Assembly: GCF_936928535.1 (NCBI RefSeq)
Contig: NZ_CAKZHY010000099.1
Location: 1-64,000, forward strand
Source of the DNA: an uncultured Bradyrhizobium sp.
GTDB lineage: Bacteria > Pseudomonadota > Alphaproteobacteria > Rhizobiales > Xanthobacteraceae
DNA: 64,000 nucleotides
Direction: 5' to 3'
A model generated the notes under the pieces. The model ran no database searches and had not been told where the DNA came from. It saw nothing but the letters and a program-made list of their open reading frames with translations. Positions 18,910 through 26,939 of this stretch are shown piece after piece (the stretch's first letter is position 1; every line of letters starts with the position of its first letter). The position numbers and the translations under genes were made by a program.

Positions 18910-19263
18910 CAGAAATATCCTCTCAAAACGACCGTTTTGGCGATCGTTACCTATGTCCCGCCCGCCTATGGCGGCCGGTTCCCAATAGCCGCGCTAGCAC
19001 CGCGCGGCCGGCAAGCCCGCTCAAAGCCTTGTCTTTCTGGGGTGCAGGGGCTCGTCCAAGCCGCCGCCTGCATTCCCTGCCAAGATGTCAAAACTATGGG
19101 CCTCGACGACAGCTCCGGGCGCGATTGTCCGGAAATACCAGAGCCCGGCGATGGTTAATGCCGGGTTACCGGGGCTGAATTTGGCGGCGGGAAACGCAGG
19201 CGACGCAGGGGGATGGGGAGCGTGGGCGGGGTCACGGGAACAAGGATCGCTCGTGGCGACAGA
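18910..19263. other. Intergenic region upstream of tolQ
   Basis: About 350 bp between the cysE stop and the tolQ start, both minus strand. It must hold the tol promoter. The one clear structure is CAAAACG-AC-CGTTTTG (18924-18939), a 7-bp perfect inverted repeat just upstream of the tolQ ribosome site; it could be an operator or a leader hairpin. No open frame here has convincing coding character. Confidence 0.5.
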
Positions 19264-20031
19264 TTACGCTGCCGGTGCCGGTTCGGGGCAGTTGGTCAGT
19301 CGCGCGGGATTGCCGACCGCGGTGCAGCCGCCGGGGATATCCGATGTCACCACCGTGTCGGCGCCGATCTTGGCGAAATCGCCAATGCTGATATCGCCGA
19401 GAATGGTCGCGCCGGCGCCGATGAAGACACCGCGGCCGATGCGCGGGGAGCGCGCCGGCATTTCACTGCTGCGGCCGATGCTGACGTTCTGGAGGATGGT
19501 GACCTCGTCGCCGATCACGACGGCGGCACCGACCACGATGCCGGTGGCGTGGTCGAGATAGACGGCCGATCCGATTGACGCGGCAGGATGGATGCTGATC
19601 TGGAGGACGTTGGACGCCTCGTTCTGAAACAGCAGCGCCGCGTCGCGACGGTCATGACGCCAGAGCCAGTGCGAGACGCGCCAGGCTTGCAGCGCGACAT
19701 AGCCCTTGAAATGCAGCAGCGGCGGCAGCAGGACGGTGATCGCGGGGTCGCTGCGCGCAATGGCCTGCAGATCACGGCCAGCCACCTCGATCAGGTCCGG
19801 CTGCATGCGAAAGGCCTCGCGGGAAAATGCCGTGAAGCGCTCGCACGCGCTGGCGCTACCGCCAAGCCGGCGCCCGATCAGATCGGCGAGAACAGCCGCG
19901 AAATCATCATGGGCCAGAATGGCGTCGGTAACGGCCTTGCCAAAGACAGGGTCGGCGGCCGCGGCGCGCTGCGCCTCGTCGCGAATGCTTCGCCAGAGGT
20001 CATCGCTCGCCATGATCGCAGCTCGTGCCAT
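19264..20031 (-). CDS. cysE: Serine O-acetyltransferase
   Basis: A 255-residue cytosolic enzyme that makes O-acetylserine from serine and acetyl-CoA, the carbon skeleton for cysteine. It has an N-terminal helical domain (about 1-140), then hexapeptide-repeat beta-helix turns such as GSAVYLDHATGIVVGAAVVI and VTILQNVSIGRS, with the catalytic DH pair in YLDHATG. The start at 20031 is preferred because GGAGG lies 6 bp upstream; a second ATG at 20013 would shorten it by six residues. It is divergent from the desaturase gene, with no other cysteine gene adjacent. Confidence 0.95.
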   Translation of the reverse strand: MARAAIMASDDLWRSIRDEAQRAAAADPVFGKAVTDAILAHDDFAAVLADLIGRRLGGSASACERFTAFSREAFRMQPDLIEVAGRDLQAIARSDPAITVLLPPLLHFKGYVALQAWRVSHWLWRHDRRDAALLFQNEASNVLQISIHPAASIGSAVYLDHATGIVVGAAVVIGDEVTILQNVSIGRSSEMPARSPRIGRGVFIGAGATILGDISIGDFAKIGADTVVTSDIPGGCTAVGNPARLTNCPEPAPAA

Positions 20032-20327
20032 CGCCGCCTCCGGTATTTTGGTGCTTCCCTATATAGGTCGCAGGCAAGAGGGCGCCAGCGGCGGCCCGAC
20101 CGAGCCGAGCATCATGCCGCAGCTCCCCGTGTGGCTACGAGCTTGCATGCCAGATGCCCGCGCCCCTATAGTCCGGCGGATTTTAGGCCGACGCTGTGTT
20201 GGCCGGACATTCAGAAAGCATCCCAAGCCCGCGCGGTGGTCCGCCATCCGCGGGTTTTTTGTACCCGATGGTCTTCGGCCCGGCCGAAGCAAATCCCAGC
20301 TACCGTTACCCGAGGTTACGCCAAGAT

Positions 20328-21491
20328 ATGTCGCCCAACGCGCCCGCCGACGACCAGCACGACGACATCATGTACCCCTCCGCCGTGCCGTTCCTTCTGG
20401 TCCATCTCGGCTGCATTGCGGCGATCTGGTCGGGCGTCACCTGGCAGGCCCTCGCGATCTGCGCCTCGCTGTACGTCGTGCGCATGTTCGGGGTCACGGC
20501 GGGCTACCACCGCTATTTCTCGCATCGGACTTATACGACCAGCCGGGTGTTTCAGTTCATCCTGGCCTTCACGGCGCAAAGCAGCGCGCAGAAGAGCGTG
20601 TTGTGGTGGGCGGCCAAGCATCGGCATCATCATTTGCATTCCGATACCGAACACGATGTGCATTCGCCGCGTCAGCGCGGCTTCCTGTACAGCCACGTCG
20701 GCTGGATTTTTTACCGGGAGCACGACACGACCGACCTCGTGAAGGTCGGCGATCTCACCGTCTATCCGGAGCTGGTGTGGCTGCATCGGCTGGAGCTCCT
20801 GCCGGCCGTTGCACTTGCGGTGCTCTGCTTCCTGGTGGCGGGGTGGTCGGGTCTGGTCGTCGGTTTCCTGTGGAGCACGGTGCTGCTCTACCACGCGACC
20901 TTCTGCATCAACTCGCTTGCCCATGTGCATGGACGCAAGCGCTACGTGACGGGCGACGATTCCCGAAACAACTGGCTACTGGCGTTGTTCACGCTCGGTG
21001 AAGGCTGGCACAACAATCACCACGCCTACCAGAGCAGCGTGCGACAGGGCTTTTGCTGGTGGGAAATCGACGTGACCTATTACGTCCTGACGGTCCTGTC
21101 CTGGTTCGGCGTGGTCTGGAACATGAAAGCGCCGCCCGAGCTGGTGCTGCGCAACGAGCAACCGCTCGGCGCACGCGTCATCAATCGCGCCGCCCGCGAG
21201 CTTGCCGGGCGGTTCGACGCACACGCGCTGGCGCACGCGATCTCATCGGCGCTGCACCGGGCCGATCTGACCCAGCTGCAGCTGCCAACGCTGCACGACA
21301 TCTTGAATCGCGCCCATGAAGGTGTCGATGCGTTGACGCATCTGCATCTGCCGAAGATACCGACCCGCGACGAGTTTCTCGCCGAGGCCAGGGCGATGTT
21401 CGCGCGGACGCGATCGCTCAACGAGATCGTCGACCACGCCTACGAACACTTCCTGACGGCGGTTCGCGCAAAGCTCGCCACGGTGCGCTGA
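20328..21491 (+). CDS. Fatty acyl-CoA/phospholipid delta-9-type desaturase
   Basis: A 387-residue membrane-bound di-iron desaturase. The three histidine boxes are intact: HRYFSH, HRHHH (in AKHRHHHLHSD) and HNNHH (in EGWHNNHHAY), between two pairs of membrane segments. A C-terminal extension of about 100 residues after the last box is charged and helical, longer than in minimal family members. It introduces a double bond in saturated acyl chains at the membrane. The ATG at 20328 has GAGG upstream; the frame opens at 20196. The 3' end overlaps the converging small gene at 21440-21616. Confidence 0.92.
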   Translation: MSPNAPADDQHDDIMYPSAVPFLLVHLGCIAAIWSGVTWQALAICASLYVVRMFGVTAGYHRYFSHRTYTTSRVFQFILAFTAQSSAQKSVLWWAAKHRHHHLHSDTEHDVHSPRQRGFLYSHVGWIFYREHDTTDLVKVGDLTVYPELVWLHRLELLPAVALAVLCFLVAGWSGLVVGFLWSTVLLYHATFCINSLAHVHGRKRYVTGDDSRNNWLLALFTLGEGWHNNHHAYQSSVRQGFCWWEIDVTYYVLTVLSWFGVVWNMKAPPELVLRNEQPLGARVINRAARELAGRFDAHALAHAISSALHRADLTQLQLPTLHDILNRAHEGVDALTHLHLPKIPTRDEFLAEARAMFARTRSLNEIVDHAYEHFLTAVRAKLATVR

Positions 21492-21616
21492 AGCTCGCGG
21501 CCATCGCTGGCGCGGCCAGACCGGGCTTGCTTGCGCAAGTCGAGCGCATAAAGCCAGCCGCCGGCCGCGACGAGCCCGGGAAGGACGAAGAGCGCGAAAT
21601 CGCGGAGCAGGATCAT
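21440..21616 (-). CDS. Small single-pass membrane protein
   Basis: A 58-residue frame: ILLRDFALFVLPGLVAAGGW gives one membrane helix, then a basic tail. Its ATG (21616) overlaps the TGA of the upstream small gene (ATGA), suggesting translational coupling. The last 52 bp overlap the desaturase 3' end on the other strand. No family recognised. The coupling is the main evidence that it is real. Confidence 0.5.
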   Translation of the reverse strand: MILLRDFALFVLPGLVAAGGWLYALDLRKQARSGRASDGRELQRTVASFARTAVRKCS

Positions 21617-21870
21617 GGCTCGAGTCCCGCTTTCGCGAAAATGACGGCGCGGTCGAGGGCGAACGAGGCCAGAAAATACAGCAGGCAACTGAGAAAGAAT
21701 TTCCAGGACTCGCCGACCTGCCAATGCGGATAGAGCTCGACCTGCGTCGGCCATCGATTGAGGAATGCGATCGCCATCGGGATGTAGCCGCCGAACCGGT
21801 CGAACAGCGCGCTGGCGCGCTCCAGTAGCGCGATGCGCAGGTCGATCTCTTTGCGTTCGGCGTTGATCAT
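21613..21870 (-). CDS. Small membrane protein, hypothetical
   Basis: An 85-residue protein from the ATG at 21870 (a GTG at 21903 would add 11 residues). It has an N-terminal charged helix, EIDLRIALLERASALFDRFG, and a C-terminal hydrophobic segment, FFLSCLLYFLASFALD. No family recognised. It overlaps the next small gene by 4 bp and reads like one transcript with it. Confidence 0.55.
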   Translation of the reverse strand: MINAERKEIDLRIALLERASALFDRFGGYIPMAIAFLNRWPTQVELYPHWQVGESWKFFLSCLLYFLASFALDRAVIFAKAGLEP

Positions 21871-21933
21871 GGTCGGACCCGTCGGCGCGGGAGGCGCCGT
21901 CACGACTTGGTCGCGCCGCGGATCGATCGGGTT

Positions 21934-22104
21934 CTACGGGGTCGGGCCGTTCTCGGGATGGTTATAGACGACGCCACAAAATCGATGGCCGCAGACGCGG
22001 AAATGGCAATCAGGATCGCCTGCGCAGCGGCCGTAGACGAAGCTGACAAAGGCCAGCACCGCGAATGTGGTCGCGCCGAGCAGCAGGCGGGTGGTGAGGT
22101 CCAT
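21934..22104 (-). CDS. Small Cys-rich membrane-anchored protein, hypothetical
   Basis: A 56-residue frame with one N-terminal helix (about 7-24) and four cysteines at 27, 33, 38 and 43 with nearby histidines, in a short tail (CAGDPDCHFRVCGHRFC). The pattern could bind a metal or form disulfides outside the membrane. No clear ribosome site is present, so the call is tentative. It precedes the two other small membrane protein genes. Confidence 0.4.
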   Translation of the reverse strand: MDLTTRLLLGATTFAVLAFVSFVYGRCAGDPDCHFRVCGHRFCGVVYNHPENGPTP

Positions 22105-22175
22105 GGTCGTTGGTGTCGGCGAACCGCGCGCCGGTTCGGAGGCAGGAACGCGAACGTATCCTGACAACGGCCTTC

Positions 22176-22214
22176 AAAAACCAAACCGCCCGCCTGCGGT
22201 GCGCAGGCGGGCGG
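22176..22214 (-). terminator. Rho-independent terminator of the DUF2852 gene
   Basis: A perfect GC-rich stem, CCGCCCGCCTGCG ... CGCAGGCGGGCGG (22186-22214). On the minus strand it is followed by TTTGGTTTTTG. It is 58 bp past the stop of the gene at 22272. Confidence 0.88.
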
Positions 22215-22271
22215 CTCGGGGCCATCAGGACTTTGGGGGCATGCGCCTGAAGGCTTTGAGAGGTGTGAAGA

Positions 22272-22766
22272 TCAACCCTGCGGCTGGTCGGTCGGCGGCG
22301 GGGTCGGACGCGTCTTGTGCTGGGCCATGAACTGGTCGAACTCGTCCTTGTCCTTGGCGTGGCGCAGACGGTCGAGGAAGTTCTTGAACTCGACCTGCTC
22401 CTCCTCGAGCCGGCGCAGCGTTTCGGAGCGGTACTCGTCGAAGGCGCGGTTGCCGGAGGACGGCGGGCCGAAGCCAAAGCCGCCGAAGCCGCGGCGCTCC
22501 ATGCGGTCGCGCATGCGGTCCATCTTGTACTGCATCCGCTCCATCTTGTTCTGCCAGCGATCAGAGTTGCTCCAGCACGACATTCTTCTGCTCCCGAGTG
22601 TGAAAAAGAGAAGGGCGAGTCCGATCGGCCACCAGATGATGAAGCCGAGAATGGTCACGGCAATCCAGCCAGGATGCCAGGGCGTATCGAGCATGTGAGG
22701 CCGCTCATACGATCGATCTTGGTCCGAGGGGCCGCGCCAGCGATTGACATCAGCGGTGTAGGCCAT
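22272..22766 (-). CDS. DUF2852 domain protein
   Basis: A 164-residue protein with one or two hydrophobic segments (about 31-56, HPGWIAVTILGFIIWWPIGL) followed by a long charged helical region with repeats of the MERMQYKMDRMRDRMER type and a coiled-coil-like RRLEEEQVEFKNFLDRLRHA segment. This is the DUF2852 architecture, common in Rhizobiales, function unknown. The ATG at 22766 has GGAGAAGGG upstream. A perfect palindrome 36 bp upstream (22802-22820) matches a site at the neighbouring TetR gene, so it is likely repressed by that protein. Confidence 0.88.
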   Translation of the reverse strand: MAYTADVNRWRGPSDQDRSYERPHMLDTPWHPGWIAVTILGFIIWWPIGLALLFFTLGSRRMSCWSNSDRWQNKMERMQYKMDRMRDRMERRGFGGFGFGPPSSGNRAFDEYRSETLRRLEEEQVEFKNFLDRLRHAKDKDEFDQFMAQHKTRPTPPPTDQPQG

Positions 22767-22801
22767 TTCCCTTCTCCATCACGGCATCAGCGCCGTTGTG
22801 A

Positions 22802-22820
22802 ATGTAAATAACATTTACAT
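22802..22820. promoter_or_regulatory. TetR operator, DUF2852 promoter
   Basis: ATGTAAAT-AAC-ATTTACAT is a perfect inverted repeat (8-3-8). The site at 23627-23645 has the same arms, ATGTRAA-N5-TTTACAT. It lies 36-54 bp upstream of the DUF2852 gene start. Confidence 0.7.
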
Positions 22821-22887
22821 AGCTAGACAATCCCGCGATTTTGTCAAGCTGGCCGCCTGACACGCCCGCGTGATTATTTGCGTAACT

Positions 22888-23628
22888 TTATTTCGGCTTG
22901 CCCCAGGGTCCACCCGGCGGGACGCCAGAACCGGAGGATGCCTCCGGCGGCACCGGCGGCGGCTCGGCGCTCTTCGCCTGCGGCCTGCGGTCGGTCGGGA
23001 AACCGAGGCCGCGCAGATAGATCAGCACCTCGGCCTCCAGCAGTTCATCCGGCGACATCGGCAGTTTGCGGCGCGCGGCATCACCACGCGAGAACAGCGA
23101 GGCGACGCCATGCGCCATCGACCAGATGTGCAACGCCATCATCATCGCCGGCGGACGCGGCGTACCGGGCGAGGCGAGCGCCGCAAGACGCTCCGCAGCC
23201 GCGCGAATGACGTTAAAGGCGCGCTCGCTTGCGGCCTGAAGCGCCGGATTGGCATCGACAGGCAGGCCGGATTCGAACATCGCGTTGTAGAAGGCCGGCT
23301 CCTCGCGGGCGAAGGCGAGATAGGCCCGGCCGACGCGCTCGAACGCCGTGACGGTGTCGGGGCGGCCGTCATCCCAGGCTGCGGTGAGCCGCGATTCGAA
23401 TTGCTCGAAACCGCGCTCGGCAATCGAGGACAGCAGCTCGTCGCGGTCGCGAAAATGCCGGTAGGGCGCCGCAGCGCTGACGCCGGCCATGCGTGCGGCG
23501 TCGGCAAAGGTGAAGCCGGCCGCACCCTTCTCGGCGATCAGCCCGAGGGCGGCCTGCAGAAGTGCTTCCTTCAGATTGCCGTGGTGATAGCCGCGCTCGG
23601 CGCGGCGCTGCTCCTTGCGCCAGCTCAT
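22888..23628 (-). CDS. TetR-family regulator with a WHG-type C-terminal domain
   Basis: A 246-residue regulator. The helix-turn-helix comprises GFTFADAARMAGVSAAAPYR with the following HFRDRDELL, at about residues 38-66. The C-terminal region (about 85-200) has the IWSMAHGVASLF motif seen in TetR proteins with the WHG (TetR_C_33-like) domain. The tail is a proline-rich low-complexity stretch. The operator pair 23627-23645 and 22802-22820 suggests that it represses itself and the DUF2852 gene transcribed from the next promoter. The operator overlaps its own start codon. Ligand unknown. Confidence 0.9.
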   Translation of the reverse strand: MSWRKEQRRAERGYHHGNLKEALLQAALGLIAEKGAAGFTFADAARMAGVSAAAPYRHFRDRDELLSSIAERGFEQFESRLTAAWDDGRPDTVTAFERVGRAYLAFAREEPAFYNAMFESGLPVDANPALQAASERAFNVIRAAAERLAALASPGTPRPPAMMMALHIWSMAHGVASLFSRGDAARRKLPMSPDELLEAEVLIYLRGLGFPTDRRPQAKSAEPPPVPPEASSGSGVPPGGPWGKPK

Positions 23629-23645
23629 GTGAACGATCTTTACAT
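23627..23645. promoter_or_regulatory. TetR operator overlapping its own start codon
   Basis: ATGTGAA-CGATC-TTTACAT, one mismatch from perfect symmetry and the same arm sequence and 5-bp spacer as the site at 22802-22820. Bases 23627-23628 are part of the tetR ATG, so binding would block initiation of transcription or be read as a leader site. Autoregulation is the natural reading. Confidence 0.65.
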
Positions 23646-23701
23646 GAGCTGCGCATGAAGGTCACTAGCGGCCGCGGGGTTTGGTGAACCCGTACTTCCC
23701 C

Positions 23702-23781
23702 GTCATTCCGGGGCGGCTCGACAGAGCCGAACCCGGAATCTCGAGACTTCCGGGTTCGCGCTTGCGCGCTCCCCGGAATGA
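23702..23781. repeat. Family C palindromic repeat
   Basis: Outer arms GTCATTCCGGGG / CCCCGGAATGA with an inner pair CCCGGAA ... TTCCGGG. The same element is at 30241-30320. It separates the tetR gene from the YCII-like genes. Confidence 0.88.
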
Positions 23782-23795
23782 ACAATGCTTGGGCC

Positions 23796-24158
23796 CTAAC
23801 CGCCCGGGATCGGCAGCACCGGCATGATCTCGACGCGCTCGCCGGGGAAGATCGCGAAATGCGGGTGGTTCTCGAACATCTTGGCGGCCGCCTCATGCGA
23901 GGCGGCGCGAACGACCGTGAAGGCGCCCATCTCGTTGGCGATGTCGGCGATGCCCTTGGCATCGACCTTCTTGGTCTTGCCGAGCGGACCGCCCATCGCC
24001 TGGATCGCGCCCTGGTGCTTCTCGACCCAGCCCTTCCAGGCCGCCATGCCCTCCATCTCCTTCGCCTTGCGCTCGGCGTCGGACATCGCGTTCCACGCGG
24101 CCCATTTCGGACCGGTCTTGCTACCCAGGAAGACGGCGAGATAGGTGTCGTTGCTCAT
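23796..24158 (-). CDS. YCII-like small protein
   Basis: A 120-residue soluble protein with no signal or membrane segment. The order of elements (LAVFLG near the start, GAFTVVRAASHEAAAKMF in the middle, a VEIMPVLPIPGG end) resembles the ferredoxin-like YCII/DGPF fold, but the DGPF motif itself is absent. GGGAG precedes the ATG. Its neighbour at 24211 is a true DGPF protein, so the two are likely co-expressed relatives. Enzyme activity unknown. Confidence 0.65.
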   Translation of the reverse strand: MSNDTYLAVFLGSKTGPKWAAWNAMSDAERKAKEMEGMAAWKGWVEKHQGAIQAMGGPLGKTKKVDAKGIADIANEMGAFTVVRAASHEAAAKMFENHPHFAIFPGERVEIMPVLPIPGG

Positions 24159-24210
24159 TGGTTTGCTCCCTTGTTGACGGATTGACGAAGCCGCGAAGTC
24201 TCGGCAGCGG

Positions 24211-24615
24211 CTAGTTCTTCAGGTTTTCGAAGCCGGCGGCTGCCGCCTGCACGTCGGGCGGAAAATCGCTCATCTCCTGGACCTGGCGGATCTCGATGAT
24301 TTCGTTGGCGGAGGCCGGGCACTGCTTTGCCCAGGCAATCGCCTCCTCGCGCGAAGAGACCTCGATCATCCAGTAGCCGCCCAGCACTTCCTTGGCTTCC
24401 GCAAACGGGCCGTCGGTCACGACGGGAATGCCGGTCGAGAACGAGACGCGGGCGCCCATTGAGGGCGGATGCAGTCCGTCCAGCGTGATCAGCACGCCAG
24501 CATCCTTCAGCGCCTCGTTGTAGCGCATCATCGCGGCGACGCGTTCGGGATCGAGTTGCACGTCCGCCGGCGCGGTCTCATAGCCGAGCGGAATCATCAG
24601 CATCATGAATCGCAT
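24211..24615 (-). CDS. YCII-related DGPF-domain protein
   Basis: A 134-residue protein. It has RFMMLMIP at the start, SFSTGIPVVTDGPFAEAKEVLGGYWMIEV in the middle with the DGPF signature, and VQEM near the end. DGPF proteins are typical partners of ECF42-type sigma factors; one such sigma factor and another DGPF protein are at 30328-31994. The ATG at 24615 has GAGG upstream; the frame opens with a GTG at 24627. Biochemical role unknown. Confidence 0.88.
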   Translation of the reverse strand: MRFMMLMIPLGYETAPADVQLDPERVAAMMRYNEALKDAGVLITLDGLHPPSMGARVSFSTGIPVVTDGPFAEAKEVLGGYWMIEVSSREEAIAWAKQCPASANEIIEIRQVQEMSDFPPDVQAAAAGFENLKN

Positions 24616-25026
24616 GCAGTGCCTCACTGAGGCAGGTGTTCTGTCACCCGCTCAGTTCCAAGACGAACGGCCGTCTCCGAGACCGACACGGCCGCGAAAA
24701 TTATTTCGGACGCCATGGCTTGGAACTCGCGAGGCGGATGTAGGAGGCGGCCGCGCCCGCAACGCGGTCTGGAGGCGATCCATCAACGCGCCGCGCAAAA
24801 TAATGCGAAATAACGACCCGTACAAATACGTGCGACCAATGAATTCCGCCGTGCATATGAATCCGGAACGTGTGCGCGCTGAGGGACATGGCTGGAACAC
24901 GGCCAATGACGGAGCCGATGCGGTTCCCCGCAAGCGTTTACAGTTGCTCAAGAAGCACATGCAACTTTTCCGAACAATGCAGACGGTGTGGCGAATCTGC
25001 CGATTCGGGAACTTTGCGGAGCAAAC
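24616..25026. other. Intergenic region between the DGPF gene and the triple-PAS chemoreceptor
   Basis: About 410 bp of divergent space. AT-rich patches (about 24690-24710 and 24790-24845) may hold promoters. The open frames crossing it have no convincing start or composition. I see no palindrome or repeat of the families listed here. Confidence 0.4.
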
Positions 25027-26691
25027 GTGTTCAATTTTCAAAGCAAGAAGGTCAAACACGCGGTCGCAGAGGTCGAGGCGCTCGATCGGTCGCAGGCGGT
25101 GATCGAGTTCGGTCTCGACGGCACTATTCTCGATGCCAACGAAAACCTGCTGAAGATGAGCGGCTATTCGCTCGCGGAAATCAAAGGCAAGCACCACAGC
25201 ATCTTCGTCAGCCCGACCGAGCGCGAGAGCGCGCGCTACCGTGATTTCTGGGCGAGCCTCAATCGCGGCGAGTTCCAGACCACGCAATACAAGCGGTTCG
25301 GCAAGAACGGCAAGGAAGTCTGGGTCCACGCCTCCTACGCGCCGCTGCGCGACGGGAACGGCAAGGTGGTCAGCTTCATCAAATTCGCCACCGACATCAC
25401 GGCCTACAAGATCAAGACTATGGAGGACGCCGGCAAGATCGCCGCGGTCAACCGAGCCCAGGCCGTGATCGAATTCCAGATGGATGGCACCATCATCACC
25501 GCCAACGAAAACTTCCTCGGCGCGATGGGCTATACGCTCGACGAGATCAAGGGCAAGCATCACAGCATGTTCGTGACGCCGGAGGACCGCGCCAGCGCGG
25601 CCTATGGCGCGCTCTGGGCCAAGCTGAACCGCGGAGAGTTCGAAGCCGCCGAATTCAAGCGCATCGCCAAGGGCGGCCGCGAGATCTGGATTCTTGCCAG
25701 CTACAATCCGATCCTCGACGAGGCCGGCAAGCCGTTCAAGGTGGTGAAGTTCGCAACCGATATCACCGCACAGAAGATGAAGGCGGCCGACAATGACGGC
25801 CAGCTCGCCGCGATCCAGAAATCGCAGGCGGTAATCGAGTTCAACATGGACGGTACGATCCGTACCGCGAACCAGAATTTCCTGAAGGCGATGGGTTATT
25901 CCCTGGACGAGATCAAGGGCCAGCATCACTCGATGTTCGTCGAGCCTAACGAGAAGAACTCGCCAGCCTACCGCCAGTTCTGGGAAACACTCAACCGCGG
26001 CGAATTCCAGGCCGACGAATATAGACGCCTCGCCAAGGGCGGGCGTGAGATCTGGATCCAGGCATCCTACAACCCCATCTTCGATCTCAACGGCAAACCC
26101 TATAAGGTGGTGAAATACGCCACCGACGTCACTGCGCAGGTCATCGGCCGCAAGAAGGCCGACAATGCGCGCGGACTGATCGAGGCGGTCGCGGCCGGCA
26201 GCGAAGAGATGAGCGCATCGATCCGCGAGATCTCCGAGACCATGGCGAAGTCGCGCGAGAACTCCAAGGTCGCGACCACGAGGGTCGAAGCCGCCGACGG
26301 CCAGGCGCAGCGGCTGAACGCGGCCGCACAGGCCATGAGCGGGATCGTCGAGATGATCGCCGGCATCACCAGCCAGATCAATCTGCTGGCGCTCAACGCC
26401 ACGATCGAATCGGCACGTGCGGGCGAAGCCGGACGGGGCTTCGCAGTGGTCGCCTCCGAGGTGAAGAACCTCGCCAACCAGGCCAAGCAGGCCACCGACA
26501 CCATCACCTCAGAAATCGACGCGCTGAACACCATCTCGGGCGACGTCGCCAGCTCGCTCACCGCGATCAAGGCTGCGATCGCCGGCGTCAACGAGTTCAT
26601 CGCCACCACAGCCGCCGCGGTCGAGGAGCAGAGCGCGGTGACCGCGGACATGTCGGCCAACATGCAGCGGGCGTCGGCGGAGCTGGCCTAG
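25027..26691 (+). CDS. Soluble methyl-accepting chemotaxis protein with three tandem PAS domains
   Basis: A 554-residue cytosolic chemoreceptor with no membrane segment. Three PAS units repeat with a period of exactly 122 residues (366 bp) starting at codons 17, 139 and 261; each has VIEF..DGTI..AN.N...MGY.L.EIKGKHHSMFV and ends FATDIT. A short signalling region follows, including the hairpin tip SQINLLALNATIESARAGEA. The protein stops soon after the signalling hairpin, so the methylation helices are short. PAS domains of this type often bind haem or flavin, but the cofactor is unknown. GTG at 25027 is preferred (GGAG upstream); a GTG at 24988 is possible. Confidence 0.9.
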   Translation: MFNFQSKKVKHAVAEVEALDRSQAVIEFGLDGTILDANENLLKMSGYSLAEIKGKHHSIFVSPTERESARYRDFWASLNRGEFQTTQYKRFGKNGKEVWVHASYAPLRDGNGKVVSFIKFATDITAYKIKTMEDAGKIAAVNRAQAVIEFQMDGTIITANENFLGAMGYTLDEIKGKHHSMFVTPEDRASAAYGALWAKLNRGEFEAAEFKRIAKGGREIWILASYNPILDEAGKPFKVVKFATDITAQKMKAADNDGQLAAIQKSQAVIEFNMDGTIRTANQNFLKAMGYSLDEIKGQHHSMFVEPNEKNSPAYRQFWETLNRGEFQADEYRRLAKGGREIWIQASYNPIFDLNGKPYKVVKYATDVTAQVIGRKKADNARGLIEAVAAGSEEMSASIREISETMAKSRENSKVATTRVEAADGQAQRLNAAAQAMSGIVEMIAGITSQINLLALNATIESARAGEAGRGFAVVASEVKNLANQAKQATDTITSEIDALNTISGDVASSLTAIKAAIAGVNEFIATTAAAVEEQSAVTADMSANMQRASAELA

Positions 26692-26746
26692 GCTCTCGTT
26701 CTATCGCAATCTCTGTCATCCTGAGCGCTCGCTCTCGCCACGGGGA

Positions 26747-26822
26747 TCATTGCGAGCGCAGCGAAGCAATCCAGAATCCCTCCGCGGAAAGACTCTGGAT
26801 TGCTTCGCTGCGCTCGCAATGA
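26747..26822. repeat. Family A palindromic repeat
   Basis: The 28-bp arms TCATTGCGAGCGCAGCGAAG... and their exact complement (26795-26822) match the element at 1954-2033. The loop differs. It lies between the chemoreceptor and the SDR gene. Confidence 0.9.
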
Positions 26823-26939
26823 CGAAGCAAGGGGCTAAATCGCCGTTCTCCCACTCGGGCCTTCCTCCTCTAAGCCAAAGCGCGGTAAAAGGAGCGCGTG
26901 TTCAAGCACGCCACCTTTCGACTCGAGGATAAGTCGCCC

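Noticed and set aside
24652..25929. 425-residue minus-strand frame across the triple-PAS gene
   Set aside because: It repeats with the same 122-residue period only because it is the shadow of the PAS repeats.
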